Below are positions 31,907-40,361 of a stretch of 64,000 nucleotides of DNA, piece by piece (the stretch's first letter is position 1; every line of letters begins with the position of its first letter). The position numbers were made by a program, and so were the translations under genes. Below the pieces are notes generated by a model. It was not told the origin of the DNA, made no database searches, and was given only the letters and a program-made list of their open reading frames with translations. Origin of the DNA: Hyphomonas pacifica (lineage in GTDB: Bacteria > Pseudomonadota > Alphaproteobacteria > Caulobacterales > Hyphomonadaceae); the NCBI RefSeq assembly GCF_000682675.1, contig NZ_AWFA01000009.1, positions 1-64,000 on the forward strand, written 5' to 3'.

Positions 31907-32854
31907 ATGTCCGGTCACACATCAGACTACAGCCTGCACGGATGCATCTTCGAAACAAAGCCATCACCGGCCCCTACCCTGTCCGCTCCAAAGCTGAACT
32001 TACCGGATCGTATTGATCTGAGGGCCCTCTGCTCCCCCGTCGAGAACCAGCAGCGCACCAATTCCTGTGTTGCCAACGCCGTAGTGGGCGCATTGGAGTT
32101 TCATCAAAACAAAAACAAAATGCCTTTGACGGACCTATCACGCCTGTTCATTTATTATAATGCTCGATCGCTTTCCAAAAGTGAGCAACAGGATAGTGGC
32201 AGCTACATCCATCACGGCATGGCCGCCGTTCTGGCTTTCGGAGCCTGTGAAGCACGTATGTGGCCTTTTCAGGAAGCCATGGTGACCACGCAGCCCACGG
32301 AAGCCTGTTATAATAATGCCCGGAATTATGATGCCGTACAGTATGCCCGCACACCGCGCGGCGTGCCTGCCCTCACTGCGTTGTCGCAAGGCTTACCGGT
32401 TGTCTTTGGAATGTTCGCACCGGGAGATTACTACAAGGTCGCCAGCGAGACAGGACGCATGCCCCGACCCGACCAAATTGCAACAAACAAGCCCCCTTCC
32501 GGACATGCCATGCTGATCGTCGGCTATGATCTGACAGACCGCTGCTATCTCGTCCGCAACAGCTGGAGCGCCAGCTGGGCCGAGGGCGGTTATTTCTGGA
32601 TTCCTTTCGAAACTATGGACGCTTGGTCCCAGGAAGAGGACTTCTGGACGATTGGTGCGATTGAGCAAACCTCTGGTTTCTCACTTATGGGCCCCAGCAT
32701 TTCTGAAAGCATGACATCTGTCGGCGTCACAGAAGACCTGGTACAGTCCACGAGCCAGGGCGTCAGCGCCCTGCGGATGGGATTACGCCAACAGCTGAAT
32801 GAAGGCTTGGAGGCCGCCAAGAGAGACTTCCGAAACCGGTTGAGAGGCAAGTAA
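31907..32854 (+). CDS. Papain-family (C1) cysteine peptidase, cytosolic
   Basis: A 315-residue peptidase with the full papain-type active site: Gln48 or Gln49 of the oxyanion hole, nucleophile Cys54 (NQQRTNSCVANAV), His200 (PSGHAMLIVGYD) and Asn218 (VRNSWSASWAEGGYF). There is no signal peptide and no clear inhibitory propeptide, so it is probably cytosolic. The C-terminal ~80 residues are helical with no match known to me. GGAAGGAA stands before the ATG at 31907. It is the last gene of the run starting at 26877 and could be an effector of the kinase pathway or process one of its parts. Confidence 0.88.
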   Translation: MSGHTSDYSLHGCIFETKPSPAPTLSAPKLNLPDRIDLRALCSPVENQQRTNSCVANAVVGALEFHQNKNKMPLTDLSRLFIYYNARSLSKSEQQDSGSYIHHGMAAVLAFGACEARMWPFQEAMVTTQPTEACYNNARNYDAVQYARTPRGVPALTALSQGLPVVFGMFAPGDYYKVASETGRMPRPDQIATNKPPSGHAMLIVGYDLTDRCYLVRNSWSASWAEGGYFWIPFETMDAWSQEEDFWTIGAIEQTSGFSLMGPSISESMTSVGVTEDLVQSTSQGVSALRMGLRQQLNEGLEAAKRDFRNRLRGK

Positions 32855-32863
32855 TTACTCAGA

Positions 32864-35059
32864 CTAGGAGCGACCACGCCTTGCGCCGCTGGGCTGAGGC
32901 GGTCGGGCAGGTGTGCGCCGAGTGGCCAAGAATCTCTCGAAACTGGTAGAGTCCCCGACAACCCGTCCAGCAACGGAGAACCGGAAACTAATACTTTCCA
33001 TATCCTGACTTGAGTTCAGCACGGCCATCAACTCTGCCCGCGTGATGGCTTTCATATAATCTTCCAGCGACAGTACGCGCGCTGCCTTTGCCCGCGCTAT
33101 GGCCAATGGCGTATGCACTTCATAGCGCTGCAGGGGCCAGTAAGGGTCAATCAGCTGCTTGCGTTTCTTTTGTTTTCTCCGATCCCTCAGTAGAGAAACG
33201 ATATCCGTCTTGGGAAGCGTGGCAAAGGTCGCACTTTCTGCCTTGGAAAGCTGAACACTCTCCGGCGTGTTTATTTCAACAGGAGTTACCAAGAGGCCTT
33301 TGAGATGTGCCGCTCGCCCAACGCTTTCCTTGGCGGTCCAATAAGACAATGGGGCACTGAGCAACATGCCGATTGTCGCAGGCGCCAACCACGCGGCATA
33401 GATGGGGGAAATAGCAATCGCCGAAACCGTAAGCACTAGTCCCAACAGGGTTGCCGGTGCATTATGGCGCAGTGTCGTGAGAAAGCCATAGCCGCCCTGG
33501 CTGCGCTCCTGCGGAGACCAGCCAGTGTCTTTGCCCCGGAAGACATTGATCACCGCTCCAGTCTGCGTCGCCATCAGGATTGGAGCAATCAGCACAGAGA
33601 TGAACGTTTCGGTCAGAGTGCCCATGAAGGTTCGGGTTACACCTACCGTCTTGCGCCAACGGCTGGAAACAAGACCATAAATCAGGGCATATATCTTGGG
33701 CGCGAACAACAGCCCCATTGTCGCCAGGAACAACGTCAAGGCGCGCTCTGAGTCAATCACAGGCCAAGTGGGAAACAGAGAGGCCCCATCACTGAAATAG
33801 TTCGGGCGCATGAAACTGTTCTGAAGGGACAGCATCATGCCCAGCGTGATGAAGATGAGCCAGAGCGGTGAAGCCAGATAAGAGAAGATGCCGGTAATGA
33901 GGTGAAAGCGGTTCGTCCAGCTGAGGCCAGCCGTCTTGAGCAGTACGGCCATATGCTGCATGTTGCCCTGACACCAACGCCGGTCACGCTTGACCAGTTC
34001 GATGATTGTTGGTGGGCCCTGCTCATAGGAACCGCCTATTTCCGGGCGGATTTCCACATTCCATCCAGCACGCCGCAGGAAGGCCGCCTCGACAAAATCG
34101 TGACTGAGGATGGTGCCACCAAAGGGCGCCTTACCGGGAATATCAGGAAGACCGGCCGCCTCGGCAAGTGCTGACACGCGAATGATCGCATTGTGTCCCC
34201 AGAAATTGCCTTCATTCTGCGCCCACCAGGCCATGCCACCGCCAAGGATGGGACCATAAAGCGCAGAGGCAAATTGCTGGCAACGCGCAAACAATGTCGT
34301 GCCGCCGACGAGTTGTGGAATGGTCTGGATAAGCGCGGTGTGGGGAGCACGCTCCATCTCCTTCACCAGACGGACAATCGTGTCTCGCTCCATATAGCTA
34401 TCAGCATCAAACACGATCATATAATCATAGCGACCGCCCCAGCGCATGACGAAATCACGGACATTACCGGATTTGCGGTGATGGTTGATCGTGCGGCGGC
34501 GATACCGCACTGCCACCTCATGCCCGGCTGTTCTCAGAAGTTCCGTATAGGCCGCCTCTTCCGCCAACGCTATTTCAGGGTCTGTCGTGTCGCTGAGAAT
34601 GAAGCACTCATAAATGCCTGGCGACTCTTTCAGCATACGGGCCGTGGCAGACACCGTCGCAAAGACATGCTCAACGGATTCGTTATATATCGGAAAAGCG
34701 ATCACGGTACGCACATTATGAATACATATATCAGGCTCTTCCCCGCCCCCCCTGAATTCCGAAGACAGGGCGCCAACAAAGCCGATCGTTGCATTGATGA
34801 ATGCGAAGCAAATCCAGCTGATATTGATAACGAAGACAACCAGCAGCACCCATTCCAGCAGGGTCATCTCCGATGCCGCCAGAACCTCGTACATTTCCCG
34901 CGTCGCCCACAAGGTGAGCAGCATGGAAGAGAAGAAGACAAACAATTTGCGCCAGCGATAAGATGGAGTTTCAGCCTTGCGCCTGCCTTCCTGCGCCTTG
35001 AAAGCCTGATTTGGCATGGTCAGGGGGAATTCAGTCGGTCGAGGGCGCAGATCCGTCAT
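32864..35059 (-). CDS. opgH: Glucan glucosyltransferase OpgH (MdoH)
   Basis: A 731-residue inner-membrane glycosyltransferase of family GT2. It has N-terminal helices (about 35-55 and 68-95), a cytosolic catalytic domain with VFDADSYM and RRWCQGN (the D,D,D and RW signature), and several more helices in the C-terminal half. OpgH builds the beta-glucan backbone of osmoregulated periplasmic glucans from UDP-glucose. GGAG precedes the ATG at 35059, which overlaps the opgG stop by four bases (ATGA); an upstream ATG at 35083 is less likely. It converges with the peptidase gene. Confidence 0.93.
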   Translation of the reverse strand: MTDLRPRPTEFPLTMPNQAFKAQEGRRKAETPSYRWRKLFVFFSSMLLTLWATREMYEVLAASEMTLLEWVLLVVFVINISWICFAFINATIGFVGALSSEFRGGGEEPDICIHNVRTVIAFPIYNESVEHVFATVSATARMLKESPGIYECFILSDTTDPEIALAEEAAYTELLRTAGHEVAVRYRRRTINHHRKSGNVRDFVMRWGGRYDYMIVFDADSYMERDTIVRLVKEMERAPHTALIQTIPQLVGGTTLFARCQQFASALYGPILGGGMAWWAQNEGNFWGHNAIIRVSALAEAAGLPDIPGKAPFGGTILSHDFVEAAFLRRAGWNVEIRPEIGGSYEQGPPTIIELVKRDRRWCQGNMQHMAVLLKTAGLSWTNRFHLITGIFSYLASPLWLIFITLGMMLSLQNSFMRPNYFSDGASLFPTWPVIDSERALTLFLATMGLLFAPKIYALIYGLVSSRWRKTVGVTRTFMGTLTETFISVLIAPILMATQTGAVINVFRGKDTGWSPQERSQGGYGFLTTLRHNAPATLLGLVLTVSAIAISPIYAAWLAPATIGMLLSAPLSYWTAKESVGRAAHLKGLLVTPVEINTPESVQLSKAESATFATLPKTDIVSLLRDRRKQKKRKQLIDPYWPLQRYEVHTPLAIARAKAARVLSLEDYMKAITRAELMAVLNSSQDMESISFRFSVAGRVVGDSTSFERFLATRRTPARPPQPSGARRGRS

Positions 35060-36771
35060 TTCGCTCTCCAACGATAAAGCCATGTTTCGGTTAGTGGGGT
35101 TTCTCCCTTGTGCACAACGGTCCGTAGTTCCGCCATGCTGGCGCTACCAGGGTCCAGCTCAAAGCTTAGACGATACCGATCATCACCGGGATGCTTGCGG
35201 AGGGTCGGGTTCAAAATTTCACCGGCAGATGTCGTTATTTCCATTTCCGCGTCATCAAAATACTCCGATGGAGACTCATCATAATCCAGAATAAACAGAT
35301 AGCGTTTCTCGCCAGGTTTTTTTCCTGCACGGGTTTCGGAAACCGAGACAACTTGCGGCATGACCGAAGGCTTCAGGCCCCAATTCATAGTGTAGGAAAT
35401 CGTCTTGGCCTCTCCGGCCCGCCAGCTGTTCTTTGGTCGCCAGAAGACCGCAATATTGTCATTGTACTCATTGACGGTGGGAATTTCCACCAGCATCAGC
35501 TGGCCTTCTCCCCATTCTCCAGTCGGCTCAATCCATACATCTGGACGCTGATGATAGCCCGCCTCCAAATCGGAGAAATCATCGAACTTCCTGTGACGCT
35601 GCAACAGGCCAAACCCTTTTGGCTGGTCCTCGGTCAACACAGACACTTCAAGCTCTGCCGGGTTGAGCAAGGGCCGCCAGGCCCATTCGCCATTAGCCAT
35701 ATGGACGGCCAGCCCTTCTGAATCATGCACAGCTGGGCGGTAATCCGTGGCCTGCTTGACCACATCATGCGGCGAGAAATAATACATCGACGTCAGAGGC
35801 GAGAGCCCGACACGCTGGATTTCCTTGCGAGGGAAAAACGTCGCCTCTACATCCATGCGGGTTGTCTGGCCAGTGGTAACGAGGAACCTGAATGCGCCGG
35901 TCACGCTTGGGCTGTCCATCAGGGCGAACATTTCCACCTGATCATCTGCCGTGTCCGGATGGACGATCCAGAACTCCTTGAAGAAAGGGAACTCCTCGCC
36001 TTCCGGAGAGGCCGTGCCCAGGCCAAGCCCACGGGCCGATGCGCCATAAACATTTCCCGCCCCAAGCGCCCTGAAAAAGCTGGCCCCCTTGAAGCTCAGA
36101 ACCTCATCAAATTTACCTGAGCGGTTGATCGGCGCCAGCAAGCGCACACCGGCAAAGCCAAGCGTTTGGCGTGTATGCTTGGAAAGAGGCAGATCCTTGA
36201 AGTCAAACAGATCGGGATCGTAAGCCTTGGGCGTTACGTCCGCCCCATTCACCAGATTGATCTTTACTTCATGATTGAAAAGATAGCCGCGCGGATCGAA
36301 CAGAAAGCGATACCGGCCTTTGTCTTCCGGCCATCCCATATCGGATTCGGCAGGCAGGATTCTTCGATACTGGTCATAATTCATCGCCTTCGCATCATCC
36401 GGCACGGCGGGCGAAGGCTGGAATTCGGAAGCAGCCAGCCGCCGGGCTTGGTCAACAATATCCGACATTCCAAACTCGCGGCCCTGCATGACGACCTCAG
36501 GCTGCTGCGGCGATGGGGCTGGCGCATCAATCTGTTGCGGTACAGACTCTGCATCGAGATTGTAGAGCACAGAGCGCTGATCCACCCCCTCATCGGCCAT
36601 GTTCGGTGACACAGCCTCTGCTTCCTCACTTGTTTCTGCTTCAAGCACCGCAGGCTGCGCATCAGCCTCTGCCATCGTCGTGTTTTGCTGCGGCTCGGAA
36701 CACGCCGCCAGCAACGCGGCCACGCTCACCGCAAGAGTTCCCCCCGCCCGACAAAAATACCGTCCGTCCAA
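35056..36771 (-). CDS. opgG: Periplasmic glucan biosynthesis protein OpgG, lipoprotein-like
   Basis: A protein of about 571 residues. The C-terminal ~500 residues follow the OpgG/MdoG family (FGMSDIVDQARRLA, then YDQYRRI, RFLFDPRGYLF, KEFWIVHP and ALMDSPSVTGAFRF). OpgG acts in the periplasm on nascent glucans. The N-terminus ends its hydrophobic stretch with LAAC followed by Ser, a lipobox, and a ~60-residue acidic, proline-rich linker comes next. The E. coli protein has an ordinary cleaved signal, so membrane anchoring would be a variation. TTG 36771 has AGGTG at good spacing; GTG 36783 is the alternative. It is coupled to opgH. Confidence 0.9.
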   Translation of the reverse strand: MDGRYFCRAGGTLAVSVAALLAACSEPQQNTTMAEADAQPAVLEAETSEEAEAVSPNMADEGVDQRSVLYNLDAESVPQQIDAPAPSPQQPEVVMQGREFGMSDIVDQARRLAASEFQPSPAVPDDAKAMNYDQYRRILPAESDMGWPEDKGRYRFLFDPRGYLFNHEVKINLVNGADVTPKAYDPDLFDFKDLPLSKHTRQTLGFAGVRLLAPINRSGKFDEVLSFKGASFFRALGAGNVYGASARGLGLGTASPEGEEFPFFKEFWIVHPDTADDQVEMFALMDSPSVTGAFRFLVTTGQTTRMDVEATFFPRKEIQRVGLSPLTSMYYFSPHDVVKQATDYRPAVHDSEGLAVHMANGEWAWRPLLNPAELEVSVLTEDQPKGFGLLQRHRKFDDFSDLEAGYHQRPDVWIEPTGEWGEGQLMLVEIPTVNEYNDNIAVFWRPKNSWRAGEAKTISYTMNWGLKPSVMPQVVSVSETRAGKKPGEKRYLFILDYDESPSEYFDDAEMEITTSAGEILNPTLRKHPGDDRYRLSFELDPGSASMAELRTVVHKGETPLTETWLYRWRAK

Positions 36772-36846
36772 AACGCACCTCACTGGTGATTAGCGCCAAG
36801 CACATTCCACACCCGGTATGCTGCAGCGCAATACATACAAGTCCGC

Positions 36847-36868
36847 TTCCAATGCATAAGTATTGGAA
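36847..36868. other. Inverted repeat in the opgG upstream region
   Basis: Perfect 7-base arms TTCCAAT and ATTGGAA separated by 8 bases. A second small hairpin, GGACG/CGTCC, lies at 36901-36919. The stretch 36772-36957 must hold both the opgG promoter and the end of the mmsB transcript, so either repeat could be an operator or a termination signal. Neither has a following T run. Confidence 0.35.
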
Positions 36869-36957
36869 TGGTTGCAAAGCGAGCCGTTACGGAGGGGATT
36901 GGACGTTTGCTAGGCGTCCCTCAGACCAGGTTCAAAAGCGTGTTGTGGGGGTATTTG

Positions 36958-37851
36958 CTAATCCAGCTGGCGCTTGATGTCTTTCATCACACCGGAAAAA
37001 TCAAGGTCGCCATATCCTCTAGAGTCCAGATCTTCATAGATTTTTTCGGCCATCTCGCCGAGCATGATATCTGCCCCCGCGGCTTTGGCGGCACCTGCAG
37101 CCAGATGAAGATCTTTTAACATCATTGCGACAGCAAAACCCGGCTTGTAGTCGCGGTTTGATGGCGCCGTCGGCACCGGTCCGGGGGCCGGACAATAGCT
37201 CGTCATGCTCCAGCATTGGCCGGAGGCAGTAGATGAAATATCGTAAAAAGTCTGCGCATCCAGGCCCAGCTTTTCCGCCAGATTGAACGCTTCGCACGTG
37301 CCAATCATCGAGATGCCGAGAAGCATGTTGTTGGCAATCTTTGCTGCCTGGCCATTCCCGCTACCGCCAGCATGGAAGATGTTCTTCCCCATGGCGTCGA
37401 GGATAGGCTTTGCCGTCGCGAAGGCCTCGTCCGGGCCACCGACCATGAATGTCAGCGTACCGGCATCCGCCGCAGCTGTGCCACCGGAGACCGGCGCATC
37501 CACCATTGGGAAGCCTGCCGCCTCGGCCTTCGAAGCCGCTTCGCGTGCATCCTCAACAGAGATGGTCGAACAATCGAGGAACAACGTGCCCGGTGCGGTA
37601 TGGGAGGCGACGCCATCATCGCCGAAATAAACAGACAATACATGCTTGCCCGCAGGCAGCATGGAGACAATCACGTCCGCGCCACTCACCGCGTCGACCA
37701 GGGTCGCAGCGGGCTTTGCGCCCTGCTGCGCTGCCGCTTTCACGGCGTCAGTGTTCAAGTCGAACGCGCTGACGTCATGCCCCGCCTTGCACAGATTGGC
37801 ACACATGCCAGAGCCCATGTTTCCAAGCCCGATGAATGCGATCTTTGTCAT
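36958..37851 (-). CDS. mmsB: 3-hydroxyisobutyrate dehydrogenase
   Basis: A 297-residue NAD-dependent dehydrogenase. The Rossmann motif is GLGNMG (about 7-12), the substrate-binding DAPVSGGTAAADAGTL lies near 118-133, and the catalytic Lys is in GSGNGQAAKIANNM (about 163-176). It oxidises 3-hydroxyisobutyrate to methylmalonate semialdehyde in valine degradation. AGGGAGGAAAAC fixes the ATG at 37851. It follows the enoyl-CoA hydratase gene on the same strand after a 132-base gap that holds a REP-like pair. Confidence 0.95.
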   Translation of the reverse strand: MTKIAFIGLGNMGSGMCANLCKAGHDVSAFDLNTDAVKAAAQQGAKPAATLVDAVSGADVIVSMLPAGKHVLSVYFGDDGVASHTAPGTLFLDCSTISVEDAREAASKAEAAGFPMVDAPVSGGTAAADAGTLTFMVGGPDEAFATAKPILDAMGKNIFHAGGSGNGQAAKIANNMLLGISMIGTCEAFNLAEKLGLDAQTFYDISSTASGQCWSMTSYCPAPGPVPTAPSNRDYKPGFAVAMMLKDLHLAAGAAKAAGADIMLGEMAEKIYEDLDSRGYGDLDFSGVMKDIKRQLD

Positions 37852-37881
37852 GTTTTCCTCCCTTTGGCCCTTCAAAAAGCG

Positions 37882-37972
37882 CTCATGCTGAGCGAAGTCG
37901 AAGCATGTGGCGCGGGCCCGGCAAAACCTGGCGCGCAACCGGAACCCATGCTTGGACTTCGCTGAGGATGAG
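37882..37972. repeat. REP-like inverted pair, copy 2
   Basis: Arms of 26 bases at 37882-37907 and 37947-37972 are inverted copies with 23 of 26 matches by hand alignment. They share the AGCGAAGTCGAAG core with the pair at 7336-7397. The pair lies inside the mmsA-echA-mmsB unit, where it could form a large hairpin that changes mRNA stability or lowers mmsB expression. Confidence 0.82.
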
Positions 37973-37983
37973 TTCCTTAGGCA

Positions 37984-38757
37984 TTATTTATCCTTGAAGT
38001 CTGCGGCGCGCTTTTCGACAAAGGCGCTCATGCCTTCCTTCTGGTCGGCGGTGCCGAAGAGGCCCTGAAACAAACGGCGCTCAAACTTCACGCCCTCGGC
38101 GGTGGAGACCTCCAGCGCCCGCCCCACCATTTCCTTCGCCGCCATCAGCGACGGGATGGAGTAGTCGGCGATTTCCTTCGCCGCGCCCATGGCCGTGTCC
38201 ATCAGCGCATCATGCTCCACCACGCGGGACACAAGCCCGATCCGGTCGGCTTCAGCAGCGTCGATCATACGACCGGTCAGCACCATGTCCATCGCCTTCG
38301 CCTTGCCGACGGCTTTCGTCAGGCGGATGGAACCGCCCATTCCCGGCGTTACGCCCAACTTGATTTCCGGCTGGCCAAACTTTGCCTTTTCGGACGCAAT
38401 GATCATGTCGCACATCATGGCCAGTTCACATCCGCCGCCGAGTGCGAAGCCGTTCACCGCCGCGATCACCGGCTTGCGGCACGCCGCGAACCGGTCCCAC
38501 TGGCCGAAGAAATCATCGACATACATGTCGGAAAAGCTCTGCGGCTGCATCTCCTTGATGTCGGCACCCGCCGCAAAGGCCCGACCTTCCCCCGTCAACA
38601 CACTTACCGCGATATCCGGATTGCGGTCGATCTCGGCGAAGACATGCGCCACCTCACGCATGACCTGCTGGTTCAGCGCATTGAGGCTCTCCGGTCGGTT
38701 GATCGTGACCAGCGCAATGCGAGCATTATGTTCGAATGTGATTGTTTCGTAGCTCAT
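37984..38757 (-). CDS. Enoyl-CoA hydratase
   Basis: A 257-residue crotonase-family enzyme. The oxyanion-hole segments are AFAAGADIKEM (about 60-70) and NGFALGGGCELAMMCD (about 100-115), with the catalytic glutamates of classical hydratases present in GGGCEL and FGQPEIKLGVTPGMGG. It adds water to 2-enoyl-CoA esters. Between mmsA (7-base gap) and mmsB it probably hydrates methacrylyl-CoA in valine breakdown, though a general beta-oxidation role is possible. Length is normal for the family. Confidence 0.93.
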   Translation of the reverse strand: MSYETITFEHNARIALVTINRPESLNALNQQVMREVAHVFAEIDRNPDIAVSVLTGEGRAFAAGADIKEMQPQSFSDMYVDDFFGQWDRFAACRKPVIAAVNGFALGGGCELAMMCDMIIASEKAKFGQPEIKLGVTPGMGGSIRLTKAVGKAKAMDMVLTGRMIDAAEADRIGLVSRVVEHDALMDTAMGAAKEIADYSIPSLMAAKEMVGRALEVSTAEGVKFERRLFQGLFGTADQKEGMSAFVEKRAADFKDK

Positions 38758-38764
38758 GAAATCC

Positions 38765-40261
38765 CTATCCCATCGTCGGAATGATGAAGGCCTGATCGCC
38801 AATATCGCCTTCGGGCCAGCGCTGGGTGATCGTCTTGATCTTCGTCCAGAACCGCACGCCTTCCGGGCCATGCTGGTTCGTATCGCCAAAGGCCGAGCGC
38901 TTCCAGCCCCCGAACGTATGATAGGAGACCGGCACCGGGATCGGCACGTTGACGCCCACCATGCCGACATTCACCTGCGCCGCGAACTCGCGCGCCGCCC
39001 GGCCATTGCTCGTGAAGATAGCAACGCCATTGCCGTATTGGTGGTTGCTGGGCAGTGCGACGGCCTCTTCCAGTGTCTCGGCGCGCACCACCTGCAGCAC
39101 CGGGCCAAAGATCTCTTCCTTGTAGGATTGCATCTGCGGCGTGACATTGTCGAACAGGTTCGGACCAATGAAGTAGCCGCCCTCATTGCCTTGCAGGCTC
39201 AGGCCGCGGCCATCCAGCACCAGGTCTGCGCCCTCATCGACGCCCATCTGGATATAGCTTTCGACCTTTGCCTTGTGCGCGGCGGACACGACCGGGCCGT
39301 AATGCGCTTCAGGATCTGTTGAGACGCCGACCTTCAGATTGCGCGCAGCATCCACCATACGCTCAACAAACTCGTCGCCCGTCTTCTTGCCGACCGTTAC
39401 CGCCACAGGCAGCGCCATGCAGCGCTCGCCCGCCGAGCCATAGGCCGCGCCGACGATGTCTTTCACAGCCTGTTCCATGTTGGCATCCGGCAGGATGATG
39501 CCGTGGTTCTTCGCCCCGCCCATGGCTTGCACACGCTTGCCGTGTGCCGTGCCGGTGGCATAGACATATTGTGCGATATCAGACGACCCAACGAAGCTGA
39601 TGGCCTTGATCTCCGGATGCTTCAGAATGGCATCAACGACCACCTTGTCGCCATTCACCACATTCAGCACGCCTTCCGGCGCACCGGCTTCCAGCAGCAG
39701 CTCAGCCAAGCGCACCGGCACCGAAGGGTCCTTCTCCGATGGCTTCAGGATGAAGGTGTTGCCGCACGCGATCGCCACCGCCGACATCCAGCAGGGGATC
39801 ATGGCAGGGAAGTTGAATGGCGTGATACCGGCCACGACGCCCAGCGGCTGGCGCAGAGAATAGACGTCGATGCCGGGGCCTGCGCCCTCGGTATACTCGC
39901 CCTTCTGCAGGTGCGGGATACCGCAAGCGAACTCCACCACGTCGATGCCGCGCTGTACGTCACCCTTGGAGTCGGCCACCACCTTGCCATGCTCGGAGGA
40001 GAGCATTTCGGCCAGTTCGTTGACGTTCGCTTCCAGCAGGCGCTTGAACTCGAACATCACGCGGGCACGACGCTGCGGGTTCATCATCGCCCAAGCCGGG
40101 AATGCTTCTGCAGCATTTGCCACCGCGTCGCCGAGTTCCGCATCGGTCGCCAGCGAAACGCGGGCCTGAACCTCTCCGGTATTCGGATTATAGATATCGC
40201 CGAATCGGCCAGATGTGCCTGCAACAGACTTTCCACCAATGAAGTGATGCACTTCGCGCAT
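38765..40261 (-). CDS. mmsA: CoA-acylating methylmalonate-semialdehyde dehydrogenase
   Basis: A 498-residue aldehyde dehydrogenase. The catalytic Cys is in GSAGERCMAL (about 281-290), the N-terminal part has FIGGKSVAG, and PFNFPAMIPCWM and ILKPSEKDPS are typical of MmsA. The enzyme converts methylmalonate semialdehyde, CoA and NAD to propionyl-CoA, CO2 and NADH in valine and thymine catabolism. GGGAGCG precedes the ATG at 40261. It is the first gene of the minus-strand unit and divergent from a LysR regulator. Confidence 0.95.
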   Translation of the reverse strand: MREVHHFIGGKSVAGTSGRFGDIYNPNTGEVQARVSLATDAELGDAVANAAEAFPAWAMMNPQRRARVMFEFKRLLEANVNELAEMLSSEHGKVVADSKGDVQRGIDVVEFACGIPHLQKGEYTEGAGPGIDVYSLRQPLGVVAGITPFNFPAMIPCWMSAVAIACGNTFILKPSEKDPSVPVRLAELLLEAGAPEGVLNVVNGDKVVVDAILKHPEIKAISFVGSSDIAQYVYATGTAHGKRVQAMGGAKNHGIILPDANMEQAVKDIVGAAYGSAGERCMALPVAVTVGKKTGDEFVERMVDAARNLKVGVSTDPEAHYGPVVSAAHKAKVESYIQMGVDEGADLVLDGRGLSLQGNEGGYFIGPNLFDNVTPQMQSYKEEIFGPVLQVVRAETLEEAVALPSNHQYGNGVAIFTSNGRAAREFAAQVNVGMVGVNVPIPVPVSYHTFGGWKRSAFGDTNQHGPEGVRFWTKIKTITQRWPEGDIGDQAFIIPTMG

Positions 40262-40321
40262 AGGTCGCTCCCTTTCATTTTGACGAAAGCCTACAGCGCG
40301 CGTAAATTCAGGTAAATGGAC

Positions 40322-40347
40322 AATATCGCAGTTAATGGCTGCATATT
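40322..40347. promoter_or_regulatory. Candidate LysR operator between mmsA and its regulator
   Basis: An inverted repeat with half-sites AATAT(C)GCAG and CTGCATATT around a 7-base centre; the left arm has one extra C. It lies 15-40 bases before the LysR start and about 60-85 before mmsA, the normal place for an autoregulatory LysR site. Confidence 0.5.
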
Positions 40348-40361
40348 CGCAGGTAAACTAA

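Noticed and set aside
22668-32854. Calling the kinase/SPFH/protease region a phage-defence island
   Set aside because: No integrase, transposase, tRNA insertion site, nuclease or known defence gene is nearby; the idea is left only as one possibility to test.
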